A DNA stretch of 31,724 nucleotides from Actinomycetota bacterium. Lineage in GTDB: Bacteria; Actinomycetota; Actinomycetes; Nanopelagicales; Nanopelagicaceae. The stretch lies in NCBI GenBank assembly GCA_009702205.1, contig WLIM01000003.1:1-31724 (forward strand), given 5' to 3'. Positions within the stretch are counted from its first letter, which is position 1. Each line of letters opens with the position of its first letter. Below the pieces are notes generated by a model. The model searched no databases. It had not been told where the DNA came from and was given only the letters and a program-made list of their open reading frames with translations. Both the position numbers and the translations under genes were made by a program. Shown in pieces: positions 17,918 to 25,432 of the stretch.

Positions 17918-19228
17918 TTAAGCACCTACTGTCTTGAATACAGTTGAAGCAACTGGATCGAATGGGCAACCACCATTGCGTTGGTGCTCTAGGTATTCAT
18001 CACGGAAATATTTAAGTGATGACATAATTGGTGCAACTGCGCCATCAGCAAGCGCGCAGAAAGAACGTCCTGCAATGTTGTCGCAGAGATCAAGAAGTTT
18101 TGTTAGATCTGCTTCAGTTCCTTTGCCATCTTCTAAATCATGAAGCATTTGCACAAGCCACCAAGTTCCTTCACGGCAAGGTGTGCACTTTCCACATGAT
18201 TCATGTTTATAGAACTCGCTCCAGCGAAGTGCTGCTCGAACAACACATGTGGTTTCATCAAAAATCTGTAACGCCTTTGTGCCAAGCATTGAGCCAGCAG
18301 CAGAAACGCCTTCATAATCCAGAGGAATATCTAAATGTTCATCGGTAAACATCGGCGTAGAAGATCCACCAGGTGTCCAGAATTTAAGTTTGTGACCGGT
18401 ACGTACGCCACCTGCTAGTTCTAATAATTCGCGCAAGGTAATTCCGAGTGGCGCTTCAAATTGTCCTGGATTATTTACATGGCCAGATAGTGAGTAGAGC
18501 GTAAAGCCTTTGCTCTTCTCAGTTCCCATCGCTTGGAACCATTCAATTCCATTATTAATAATTGATGGAACAGAAGCTACTGATTCAACATTGTTTACAA
18601 CTGTTGGCTTGGCATACAAACCTGCGATAGCTGGGAATGGTGGACGAAGTCTTGGTTGTCCTCTAAAACCTTCAAGTGAATCTAGTAGCGCGGTTTCTTC
18701 GCCGCAAATATAGGCACCAGCACCAGCATGAAGTGTTAATTCCAGATCAAAACCTTTGCCGCCAATATTCTTTCCAAGCAAACCAGCTTTGTAAGCATCT
18801 TCAATTGCTTGTTGAACTCGACGGAAAACGTGGACTACTTCACCGCGAAGATAAATAAATGCATGGTTTGCCCGAATTGCATATGAACCAATAATTATTC
18901 CTTCAATAAGAACATGTGGATTTGCAAGAAGCAGTGGCATGTCTTTGCAAGTGCCTGGCTCTGATTCGTCAGCATTAACTACCAAATAGTGATCTTTGTT
19001 ATCACCTTGAGGGATAAAACCCCACTTGCTACCAGTTGGGAAACCAGCGCCACCGCGACCACGAAGGCCAGAATCTTTAATCATTTGTATAACTGCATCT
19101 GGTTCCATTGCTAAAGCTTTGGTAACAGCTTTATAACCACCATTGCGCTTATAACCTTCAATTGTGAATGAATCTTTCTCATCCCAGTTTGCAGAAAGAA
19201 CTGGAGTTAGTTTGCTAGCTGGTGTCAT
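17918..19228 (-). CDS. nuoF: NADH-quinone oxidoreductase subunit F (NADH/FMN site)
   Basis: NADH-oxidising flavoprotein subunit of complex I, 436 residues. FMN/NADH loop GRGGAGFPTGSKW (57-69), NADESEPGTCKD (85-96), GAGAYICGEETAL (169-181) and the N3 [4Fe-4S] ligands C345, C348, C351 (SCGKCTPCREG) plus C391. Every catalytic segment of the family is intact. The start abuts the nuoE stop (TAGATG) and the stop abuts nuoG. Confidence 0.97.
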   Translation of the reverse strand: MTPASKLTPVLSANWDEKDSFTIEGYKRNGGYKAVTKALAMEPDAVIQMIKDSGLRGRGGAGFPTGSKWGFIPQGDNKDHYLVVNADESEPGTCKDMPLLLANPHVLIEGIIIGSYAIRANHAFIYLRGEVVHVFRRVQQAIEDAYKAGLLGKNIGGKGFDLELTLHAGAGAYICGEETALLDSLEGFRGQPRLRPPFPAIAGLYAKPTVVNNVESVASVPSIINNGIEWFQAMGTEKSKGFTLYSLSGHVNNPGQFEAPLGITLRELLELAGGVRTGHKLKFWTPGGSSTPMFTDEHLDIPLDYEGVSAAGSMLGTKALQIFDETTCVVRAALRWSEFYKHESCGKCTPCREGTWWLVQMLHDLEDGKGTEADLTKLLDLCDNIAGRSFCALADGAVAPIMSSLKYFRDEYLEHQRNGGCPFDPVASTVFKTVGA

Positions 19229-19855
19229 CTACTTCTCACCTTTCGCAATCTTCAAGCCAAGAAGTGAAGGGCCTCCCGCAGAGACTCCTTCATTCGCAAG
19301 ACCATCGCTTAACCCAGCTAGGACCTCGGAGTTTTGCTTCCAAGTACGAAGTTTCTTTGGACCACGAGTAGGTGCTGGTGGATTACCAGCTCGTGCTGCA
19401 TCTACTAAATCTTTAACACTTTGTGGAGTCTGGTTATCGTAAAACTCCCAGTTCACCATAACTACAGGCGCATAATCGCAAGCAGCGTTACATTCAATTC
19501 TTTCAATTGAAACTTTTCCATCTTTAGTAGTTTCATGATTTTCAATTCCAAGATGATCTGTTAACGAATCATAAATTGCATCGCCGCCCATAACTGCGCA
19601 AAGTGTATTAACGCAGACTCCTACGTGATATTCACCAGCAGGTTCGGTGCGATATTGAGTGTAGAAAGAAGACACTGCGGTTACTTCTGCAGTAGCTATA
19701 TCCAATTTCTTAGAAATTGTTTCAATACCTCGAGGTGTTATGTAGCCATCTATTGCTTGCACATAATGAAGTAGTGGCATCACTGCAGAACGAGAACGTG
19801 GATATCTAGCAATGATTGAATCCATAATCTTTAATTGATCAGCGGTAAATTCCAT
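19229..19855 (-). CDS. nuoE: NADH-quinone oxidoreductase subunit E ([2Fe-2S])
   Basis: Thioredoxin-fold [2Fe-2S] (N1a) subunit that pairs with NuoF, 208 residues. Cluster ligands: C81 and C86 in CVNTLC, C122 and C126 in CNAAC. The N-terminal helical region includes SAVMPLLHYVQAIDGYI. The C-terminal 50 residues form a low-complexity extension beyond the shortest homologues, a common feature in actinobacteria. Overlaps the nuoD stop by one base (TAATG). Confidence 0.96.
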   Translation of the reverse strand: MEFTADQLKIMDSIIARYPRSRSAVMPLLHYVQAIDGYITPRGIETISKKLDIATAEVTAVSSFYTQYRTEPAGEYHVGVCVNTLCAVMGGDAIYDSLTDHLGIENHETTKDGKVSIERIECNAACDYAPVVMVNWEFYDNQTPQSVKDLVDAARAGNPPAPTRGPKKLRTWKQNSEVLAGLSDGLANEGVSAGGPSLLGLKIAKGEK

Positions 19856-21192
19856 TAGCGATCAACCCCTCCCATAACTGGATCGATTGATGCGACAGCA
19901 CCGATTACATCCGCAATCATTCCGCCTTCCGCCATTGCAGATGTTGCTTGCAAATTATTGAAAGATGGTTCACGGAAGTGAACTCGATAAGGTCTAGTTC
20001 CACCATCGGAAACTAGATGAACTCCAGTTTCACCACGTGGTGATTCAACTGCGGCATATGCCTGTCCAGTAGGCACGCGGAAACCTTCAGTTACAAGCTT
20101 AAAGTGATGAATTAAAGACTCCATTGAAGTTCCCATGATTTCGCGAATGTGGTCGAGTGAATTACCCATTCCATCGCTTCCTACAGAAAGTTGTGATGGC
20201 CAAGCAATTTTCTTATCAGCAACCATTACTGGCTGGCCTTCAGATTTTTCCAACTTGTCACATGCTTGTTCAATAATACGAAGTGATTGTTCAAGTTCTT
20301 GCATACGAATTAAGAAGCGACCATAAACATCACATGTATCAGTTGTGATTACATCGAATTCATAATCTTCATATCCGCAATATGGTTCCGTCTTGCGCAA
20401 ATCCCATGGCATGCCGGTTGATCTAAGAACTGGGCCAGTTATTCCAAGAGTTGTGCAGCCAGCAAGATCTAAATAACCAATGCCTTGTGTGCGCTTCATC
20501 CATATTGTGTTACCGACCAAGAGTTTTTCATTGTCTTTAAAGTTGTGACGTAATTCTTTTACAGTTTCACGAATCTTTGCCACTGCGCCTTTTGGAAGAT
20601 CTTGCGCAACTCCGCCAGGGCGAACATATGCCATGTTCATGCGAAGGCCAGAGATCATTTCAAAAACATCCAAGACTTTTTCACGTTCACGGAAAGCAAA
20701 GATCATTGGTGAAAGTGCGCCAAGTTCAAGGGCTCCGGTGCCAAGTGCAACCATGTGTGAAGAAATTCGGTTTAGCTCCATCATCAAAACACGTATTTGG
20801 CTTGCACGTTCTGGAATGTCATTCGTTATTCCGAGTAGCTTCTCAAGAGATAGGCAATATGCAGTCTCATTAAAGATAGGAGCTAGGTAATCCATTCGAG
20901 TTACAAATGTGACCCCTTGAGTCCATGTGCGATATTCCGCATTCTTTTCAATACCTGTATGCAAATACCCAATGCCAGCACGAGCTTCGGTAATCGTTTC
21001 GCCTTCAAGTTCAAGTACTAAGCGAAGAACTCCGTGAGTAGATGGATGTTGTGGCCCCATGTTTACAACAACGCGCTCTTCTTTAGTCTGACCAATTTCG
21101 GTTACTAATGAATCCCAGTCGCCACCGGTTACAGAATAAACACGACCTTCAGTCGTCTCTGTCGCTGATGCGTATGAATCGTGAGTTGTCAT
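19855..21192 (-). CDS. nuoD: NADH-quinone oxidoreductase subunit D (quinone site)
   Basis: 49-kDa-type subunit of complex I, 445 residues, related to the large subunit of NiFe hydrogenases but without the metal-site cysteines. Quinone headgroup residues match the family: H53 in GPQHPSTHG and Y102 in RMDYLAP (equivalents of Thermus Nqo4 H38 and Y87). The C-terminus PVMGGVDR is typical. A hydrophilic N-terminal extension of about 35 residues precedes the conserved core. The ATG makes a 4-base ATGA overlap with the nuoC stop. Confidence 0.97.
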   Translation of the reverse strand: MTTHDSYASATETTEGRVYSVTGGDWDSLVTEIGQTKEERVVVNMGPQHPSTHGVLRLVLELEGETITEARAGIGYLHTGIEKNAEYRTWTQGVTFVTRMDYLAPIFNETAYCLSLEKLLGITNDIPERASQIRVLMMELNRISSHMVALGTGALELGALSPMIFAFREREKVLDVFEMISGLRMNMAYVRPGGVAQDLPKGAVAKIRETVKELRHNFKDNEKLLVGNTIWMKRTQGIGYLDLAGCTTLGITGPVLRSTGMPWDLRKTEPYCGYEDYEFDVITTDTCDVYGRFLIRMQELEQSLRIIEQACDKLEKSEGQPVMVADKKIAWPSQLSVGSDGMGNSLDHIREIMGTSMESLIHHFKLVTEGFRVPTGQAYAAVESPRGETGVHLVSDGGTRPYRVHFREPSFNNLQATSAMAEGGMIADVIGAVASIDPVMGGVDR

Positions 21193-21827
21193 CGATATGA
21201 CCTACGTTCTGACGGCGCAGGAACAGTTGCACCCTTATATTCAATTGGAATTCCACCAAGTGGATAATCTTTTCGTTGCGGATGTCCTGGCCAATCATCT
21301 GGCATAAGAATTCTTGTTAAACCTGGGTGGCCATCAAAAATAATTCCAAACATGTCCCAAGTTTCACGTTCGTGCCAATTGTTACCAGCCCAAACTTCTA
21401 CAAGTGAAGGAAGGTGTGGATCAGAATCAGGAACGCTTACCTCTAATCGAATACGGCGATTATGCGTCATTGAAAGCAATGGATAGACGGCATGAAGTTC
21501 ACGATTCTTATCTTCTGGATAGTGAACACCGCTTACACCAAGACAAACTTCAAAGCGAAGTGATTGAGTGTCGCGTAGTTTCATAGCAGTATCAAATAAT
21601 TTTTCGCGCTTTACATGAAGTGTTAATTCACCGCGATCAATAACTACTTTCTCAATTGCGCTGTTAAATTCTGGGTAAGCTCGTTCTAATTCGTCTGCAA
21701 CTTCATCAAAATAACTTCCGTAAGGACGCTCACTTGATCCCACGTTTGCAGCACTGCGAACTAAGCCTCCGAAACCAGAGGTATCGCCAGATCCACTGGC
21801 ACCAAACATCCCGTTGTTTTCGCTCAT
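21189..21827 (-). CDS. nuoC: NADH-quinone oxidoreductase subunit C
   Basis: 30-kDa-type subunit of the peripheral arm, 212 residues, stand-alone and not fused to NuoD. Signature near the C-terminus: ERETWDMFGIIFDGHPGLTRILMP followed by DWPGHPQRKDYPLGG. The first 30 residues are a Gly/Ser-rich, low-complexity leader. Overlaps both nuoB and nuoD through ATGA junctions. Confidence 0.96.
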   Translation of the reverse strand: MSENNGMFGASGSGDTSGFGGLVRSAANVGSSERPYGSYFDEVADELERAYPEFNSAIEKVVIDRGELTLHVKREKLFDTAMKLRDTQSLRFEVCLGVSGVHYPEDKNRELHAVYPLLSMTHNRRIRLEVSVPDSDPHLPSLVEVWAGNNWHERETWDMFGIIFDGHPGLTRILMPDDWPGHPQRKDYPLGGIPIEYKGATVPAPSERRSYR

Positions 21828-22378
21828 GCTAGAAGGCCTTTTAATTCATGTGTTGGCTTAGCAGCTAGTGCCGCAGCTTCAACTTCACGAATTACTTGCT
21901 CACGATTTACACCAAGTTTTTCGCTTCCAATATGTTCATGTAATTTCAAAATTGCATCCATCAACATTTCTGGACGTGGTGGACATCCTGGAAGATAAAT
22001 ATCTACTGGAACAACGTGATCAACACCTTGAACAATTGCATAGTTGTTAAACATTCCGCCTGAAGATGCGCATGCACCCATCGCAATTACCCATTTAGGT
22101 GCTGCCATTTGATCATAAATCTGGCGAAGAACTGGAGCCATCTTGTTTGATACACGACCAGCAACAATCATTAAATCTGCTTGACGTGGTGATGCTCGGA
22201 AAACTTCCATACCAAAACGTGCTGCGTCATATCGACCGCCACCGAATGCCATCATTTCAATCGCACAACAAGCTAAACCAAAGGTCGCTGGCCAAAGTGA
22301 ATTCTTACGCATATAACCAGCAAGTTTTTCAACACTTGTTAGCGCAAATCCTGCCGGTAACTTCTCTTCTAGACCCAT
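21824..22378 (-). CDS. nuoB: NADH-quinone oxidoreductase subunit B (N2 cluster)
   Basis: 184-residue subunit holding the terminal [4Fe-4S] cluster N2 next to the quinone site. Ligands C37-C38 (the unusual tandem pair, ACCAIEMM), C103 (GACASSGG) and C132 (PGCPPRPE) are all present. The frame stays open to 22537, but that part overlaps nuoA and is unlike the family. ATG 22378 starts MGLEEKLPAG, lies four bases after the nuoA stop and gives the usual length. Confidence 0.96.
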   Translation of the reverse strand: MGLEEKLPAGFALTSVEKLAGYMRKNSLWPATFGLACCAIEMMAFGGGRYDAARFGMEVFRASPRQADLMIVAGRVSNKMAPVLRQIYDQMAAPKWVIAMGACASSGGMFNNYAIVQGVDHVVPVDIYLPGCPPRPEMLMDAILKLHEHIGSEKLGVNREQVIREVEAAALAAKPTHELKGLLA

Positions 22379-22382
22379 GGTT

Positions 22383-22742
22383 TTAATCCCATTCCAATCC
22401 GCCGCGGCGCCAGACATAGGCATATGCAACAAAAACTGTTCCGATAAAGATCGCCATTTCAACAAGTCCAAATAATCCGAGTTTGTCGAAGGTGACTGCC
22501 CATGGATATAAGAAAACAATTTCAATATCAAAAACAATAAATAACATTGCAGTTAAGAAGTATTTAACTGGGAAACGTCCGCCACCTGCTGCTTGCGGTG
22601 AAGGTTGGATACCGCATTCGTATGCTTCAACTTTTGCTCTGTTGTATCGCTTTGGTCCAGTGATTGCTGCTGCAACAACTGAGAATGCTCCGAAGCCAAA
22701 GCCAATTGCGCCAATTACCAGTATCGGTACGTATGGGTTCAC
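22383..22742 (-). CDS. nuoA: NADH-quinone oxidoreductase subunit A
   Basis: First gene of the complex I operon, a 119-residue membrane subunit with three transmembrane helices. Family motifs: YECGIQP at about 41-47, the FPVKYFLTAMLFIVFDIEIVFLYPWA block containing conserved acidic residues, and a C-terminal YVWRRGGLEWD. Translation starts at GTG 22742 (GTG-AAC-CCA). No clear Shine-Dalgarno is seen; the predicted transcript starts only about 20 bases upstream, so it has a short leader. Confidence 0.95.
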   Translation of the reverse strand: MNPYVPILVIGAIGFGFGAFSVVAAAITGPKRYNRAKVEAYECGIQPSPQAAGGGRFPVKYFLTAMLFIVFDIEIVFLYPWAVTFDKLGLFGLVEMAIFIGTVFVAYAYVWRRGGLEWD

Positions 22743-22767
22743 GGTCAGAGAGTCTACGGGTTTAGGC

Positions 22768-22795
22768 GTTATAGGTCACAATTTAGAATTGTGAA
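22768..22795 (-). promoter_or_regulatory. Predicted nuo operon promoter
   Basis: On the minus strand TTCACA (22795-22790) and TATAAC (22773-22768) are separated by 16 bases; each matches the sigma70-type consensus at five of six positions. Initiation is expected near 22761, about 20 bases before the nuoA GTG. It would allow expression of nuoA-N and the polyprenyl synthase independently of menG, which lies upstream on the same strand. Confidence 0.6.
22776..22794. promoter_or_regulatory. Perfect palindrome over the nuo promoter (candidate operator)
   Basis: TCACAATT-TAG-AATTGTGA is a perfect inverted repeat with 8-bp arms and a 3-bp centre. It covers most of the -35 hexamer and nearly the whole -35/-10 spacer, where a bound dimeric repressor would block polymerase. 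Half-site order is opposite to Rex or CRP sites (TTGTGA...TCACAA), so those factors are not implied. It is not a plausible menG terminator: no T-run follows and the stem is AT-rich. Confidence 0.5.
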
Positions 22796-22826
22796 ATCCA
22801 TCGAGTTGTAGGACATGTGGCATCAA

Positions 22827-23519
22827 TCACGGCTTGAAACCCGTATGAATAGCCACAATTCCAAAGGTTAAATTCTTCCATTGGACGCTTTGGAATCCAG
22901 CCTCGGACATTAGTAGGGCTAGCCCTGATTGATTTGGCCAGGCCAAAATTGATTCGGCTAAATATACATAGGCATCAGGATTGGACGATACCTTCCTTGC
23001 AATTGGTGGAAGTGCTCGCATCAGATAACGCATGTAAATAGTGCGGAAAATTTTATTTGTTGGCTGTGAAAATTCAACAACAACCATCCGGCCACCTGGT
23101 TTTAAAACTCGCAATGATTCACGAAGTGCTTTCACTGTGTCAGATGTATTTCGTAAACCAAATGAGATTGTTGTTACATCAAATTCATTATCTTTAAAGG
23201 AGAGTGCGAGCGCATCACCTTGAGTAAAAGCTAAATCTGGATGTCGCTTTCGTCCGGCCTCCAACATTCCCTTTGAAAAATCTAGGGGAATAACTTCTGC
23301 GCCAGCATCTGCAAGTGGTCGGCTCGAGGATCCGGTTCCGGCTGCGATATCTAAAATTCGCATTCCAGGTTTTGGTGCAATTATTGAAGTAGCAACCTTG
23401 CGCCAAGCTTTCGTTCTTCCCAGGCTGAGCAAGTCATTTAGCAAGTCATAGCGACGGGCAACCCCATCGAACATTGCGGAAACCTCTTCGGGCTCTTTGC
23501 CTAGATCTGCTCTACTCAC
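22827..23519 (-). CDS. menG: Demethylmenaquinone methyltransferase
   Basis: SAM-dependent class I methyltransferase that performs the last step of menaquinone synthesis. About 230 residues from GTG 23519. The SAM-binding motif is LDIAAGTGSSS (56-66), preceded by the MenG/UbiE signature MFDGVARRYDLLNDLLSLG (16-34) and followed by GDAL, FGLRN and LRVLKPGGRMVVVEFS. An in-frame GTG at 23552 is also open, but homologues begin M/V-S-R-A-D-L, so 23519 is preferred; ribosome binding signals are weak at both. It lies 84 bases upstream of nuoA on the same strand and is divergent from bioY. In many actinobacteria a menaquinone reductase gene (menJ) follows; none is present here. Confidence 0.93.
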   Translation of the reverse strand: MSRADLGKEPEEVSAMFDGVARRYDLLNDLLSLGRTKAWRKVATSIIAPKPGMRILDIAAGTGSSSRPLADAGAEVIPLDFSKGMLEAGRKRHPDLAFTQGDALALSFKDNEFDVTTISFGLRNTSDTVKALRESLRVLKPGGRMVVVEFSQPTNKIFRTIYMRYLMRALPPIARKVSSNPDAYVYLAESILAWPNQSGLALLMSEAGFQSVQWKNLTFGIVAIHTGFKP

Positions 23520-23595
23520 GCGTATATTCTCGCGGTAGTAGGCTCTGACCACAAATTAAAGGCCCAGCGAAAGCAATGGAATAGAGGTTGATTAA

Positions 23596-24180
23596 ATGGT
23601 TTCAATGACACAAGTTAATTCCCTGAAGTCAGCGGTAATTTCTCGCTCAACAGCGGTTACTCAAGTATCACTGATTCTAAGTGGAACCATTTTCTTGGCT
23701 GTTATGGCCCAGATTTCATTTCCAATTCCTGGTTCTCCAGTCCCATTTACAGGGCAAACACTTGGAGTTCTACTTCTTGGAACTGCTTATGGTGCAAGCC
23801 TTGGGTTTAGCACCGTCGCTTTCTACCTATTAATGGGGATAGCCGGAGCGCCAATATTCGCTTCTGGCTCACACGGTATTGAAAAAATTGCTGGCGCTAC
23901 TGGCGGATATTTAATTGGCATGTTGCTCGCATCTTTAGTCCTAGGTGCACTTGCAGGTCGCAAGTGGGATCAAAAAATCAAAACAGTCATTCCAACAATG
24001 TTTATAGGTAATTTAATTATCTTCGCAAGTGGCTTAATTTGGTTGCATCAATATTCTGGCCAGAGCTGGAGTTGGACTGTTGATAAAGGTTTAACACCTT
24101 TCATTCTTGCTGAGTTTATAAAAATTGCAATTGCTAGTACTGCCCTTCCTGCAGTCTGGCGTTTAGTCGCAAAACGTTAA
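23596..24180 (+). CDS. bioY: Biotin transporter BioY (ECF S component)
   Basis: 194-residue membrane protein with about six hydrophobic helices. The segment with FPIPGSPVPFTGQTLGVLLLG (split here by family alignment at P-V-P-F-T-G-Q) is the BioY hallmark, followed by a GxxGAPIFASG block and AGATGGYLIG. BioY binds biotin and imports it, either alone or with a shared ECF energising module. No ecfA, ecfT, bioM or bioN gene is adjacent, so it is solitary or uses a module encoded elsewhere. Start ATG 23596 is preceded by TAGAGG with an 8-base spacer. Suggests the cell depends on external biotin, though absence of synthesis genes cannot be shown from this window. Confidence 0.93.
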   Translation: MVSMTQVNSLKSAVISRSTAVTQVSLILSGTIFLAVMAQISFPIPGSPVPFTGQTLGVLLLGTAYGASLGFSTVAFYLLMGIAGAPIFASGSHGIEKIAGATGGYLIGMLLASLVLGALAGRKWDQKIKTVIPTMFIGNLIIFASGLIWLHQYSGQSWSWTVDKGLTPFILAEFIKIAIASTALPAVWRLVAKR

Positions 24181-24199
24181 AGATAATTAAAAATAACAA

Positions 24200-25432
24200 G
24201 TGCCTACAAATATCACCACCGAAATTCTCGGTGACCATCCTCCGCTAGATCTGATTGCTACAGATTTGGATCTGACCACATCTTGGATTCGTGGCGGCGA
24301 AGGTTTGATTGGTTTTGGTGAATGGAAGAGCACAAGTGTTAAAGGTAAGAATAGATTTGCCGATGCCAGAAAATGGTGGCACGAACAATTAGCAACCTTA
24401 AAGATTCAAAATAATGTTCATGGAAGCGGAACCGGCCCAATCCTTTTCACCTCTTTTGCTTTTGATCCTTCAGAAGAATCTAAGCTCGTGATTCCAAAAA
24501 TTGTTATTGGCGAAAAGGGCGGAAAATCTTGGATTACTTGGATCGGTGGCGATACCCAACCATCTATTACGCAATACCTTCAAAAAATGCAGACTGGAGA
24601 TATCGAGTTTGGTCCTGGGGCGCTCACTGATGATGAGTGGAAAAACCGCGTCGCTAGCGCCGTAACGAAGATTAAGAATGGAGATCTTGAAAAAGTTGTT
24701 CTGGCCCGTGATCTCATCGCAAGAAATTCCCAAGCAATAGAACCCCGCAATTTGATTGCATTTCTGGCCAAGAATTACCCATCTACTTGGGTCTTCTTAG
24801 TTTCAAACTTAATTGGCGCTACACCAGAACTCTTAGTCCGCCTTAATAAATCTCTAGTAACTTCGCGAATATTGGCGGGAACAATTCGTAAATCTGGCGA
24901 TGAAGCTAGAGATCTTGGGCTTGCAGCATCACTTGCTAAATCATCAAAAGATTTAGAGGAGCATGAGTACGCAGTTCGATCTGTCGCTGATGCACTTTCT
25001 CCTTATTGTTCTTCAACAAACGTTCCAGAATCGCCATTTGTACTTCACCTAGCCAATGTCATGCACCTTGCAACCGATGTGACTGGTGTTTTAAATGATT
25101 CTGCAATTCCGATAGATATCTTTGCGTTGATCGCTTCGCTTCACCCATCAGCTGCAGTTTGTGGAACCCCAACCCAGATTGCGAATTCAATAATTAATGA
25201 CTTGGAAGATATGAATCGTGGCCGTTATGCCGGGCCAGTCGGATGGATTGATGCACGAGGTGATGGCGAAATTGGAATTGCTCTTAGAACTGGCGAGCTC
25301 TCTGAAGACTTAAAATCTATGCGAATATTTAGTGGTTGTGGAATTGTTGCAGGATCAAATCCACAAGATGAGCTAGCGGAAAGTCAAGCTAAGTTAAGTC
25401 CAATGCGCACCGCTTTAGAAACACGAGAATAA
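24200..25432 (+). CDS. menF: Isochorismate synthase
   Basis: Chorismate-utilising enzyme of 410 residues that isomerises chorismate to isochorismate, the entry step of menaquinone synthesis. C-terminal two thirds carry the family motifs: K165 (catalytic Lys in EKVVLAR), GATPELL (206-212), SRILAGTIRKSG (222-233), HPSAAVCGTPT (315-325), RGRYAGPVGW (340-349) and SGCGIVAGSNPQDELAESQ (378-396). The variable N-terminal domain is hydrophilic. It could be read as a salicylate synthase relative, but the men gene neighbours make MenF the natural call. Starts at GTG 24200 without a clear ribosome binding site, 19 bases after bioY. Its 3' end overlaps convergent menD by 49 bases. Confidence 0.93.
   Translation: MPTNITTEILGDHPPLDLIATDLDLTTSWIRGGEGLIGFGEWKSTSVKGKNRFADARKWWHEQLATLKIQNNVHGSGTGPILFTSFAFDPSEESKLVIPKIVIGEKGGKSWITWIGGDTQPSITQYLQKMQTGDIEFGPGALTDDEWKNRVASAVTKIKNGDLEKVVLARDLIARNSQAIEPRNLIAFLAKNYPSTWVFLVSNLIGATPELLVRLNKSLVTSRILAGTIRKSGDEARDLGLAASLAKSSKDLEEHEYAVRSVADALSPYCSSTNVPESPFVLHLANVMHLATDVTGVLNDSAIPIDIFALIASLHPSAAVCGTPTQIANSIINDLEDMNRGRYAGPVGWIDARGDGEIGIALRTGELSEDLKSMRIFSGCGIVAGSNPQDELAESQAKLSPMRTALETRE

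Noticed and set aside
22379..22537. 53-residue N-terminal extension of nuoB
   Set aside because: It overlaps nuoA in another frame and has no family resemblance; the ATG at 22378 gives the normal NuoB length and N-terminus.
22776..22794. Rex or CRP/FNR site upstream of nuoA
   Set aside because: Those sites read TTGTGA...TCACAA; here the half-sites are in the opposite order, so the match is only superficial.
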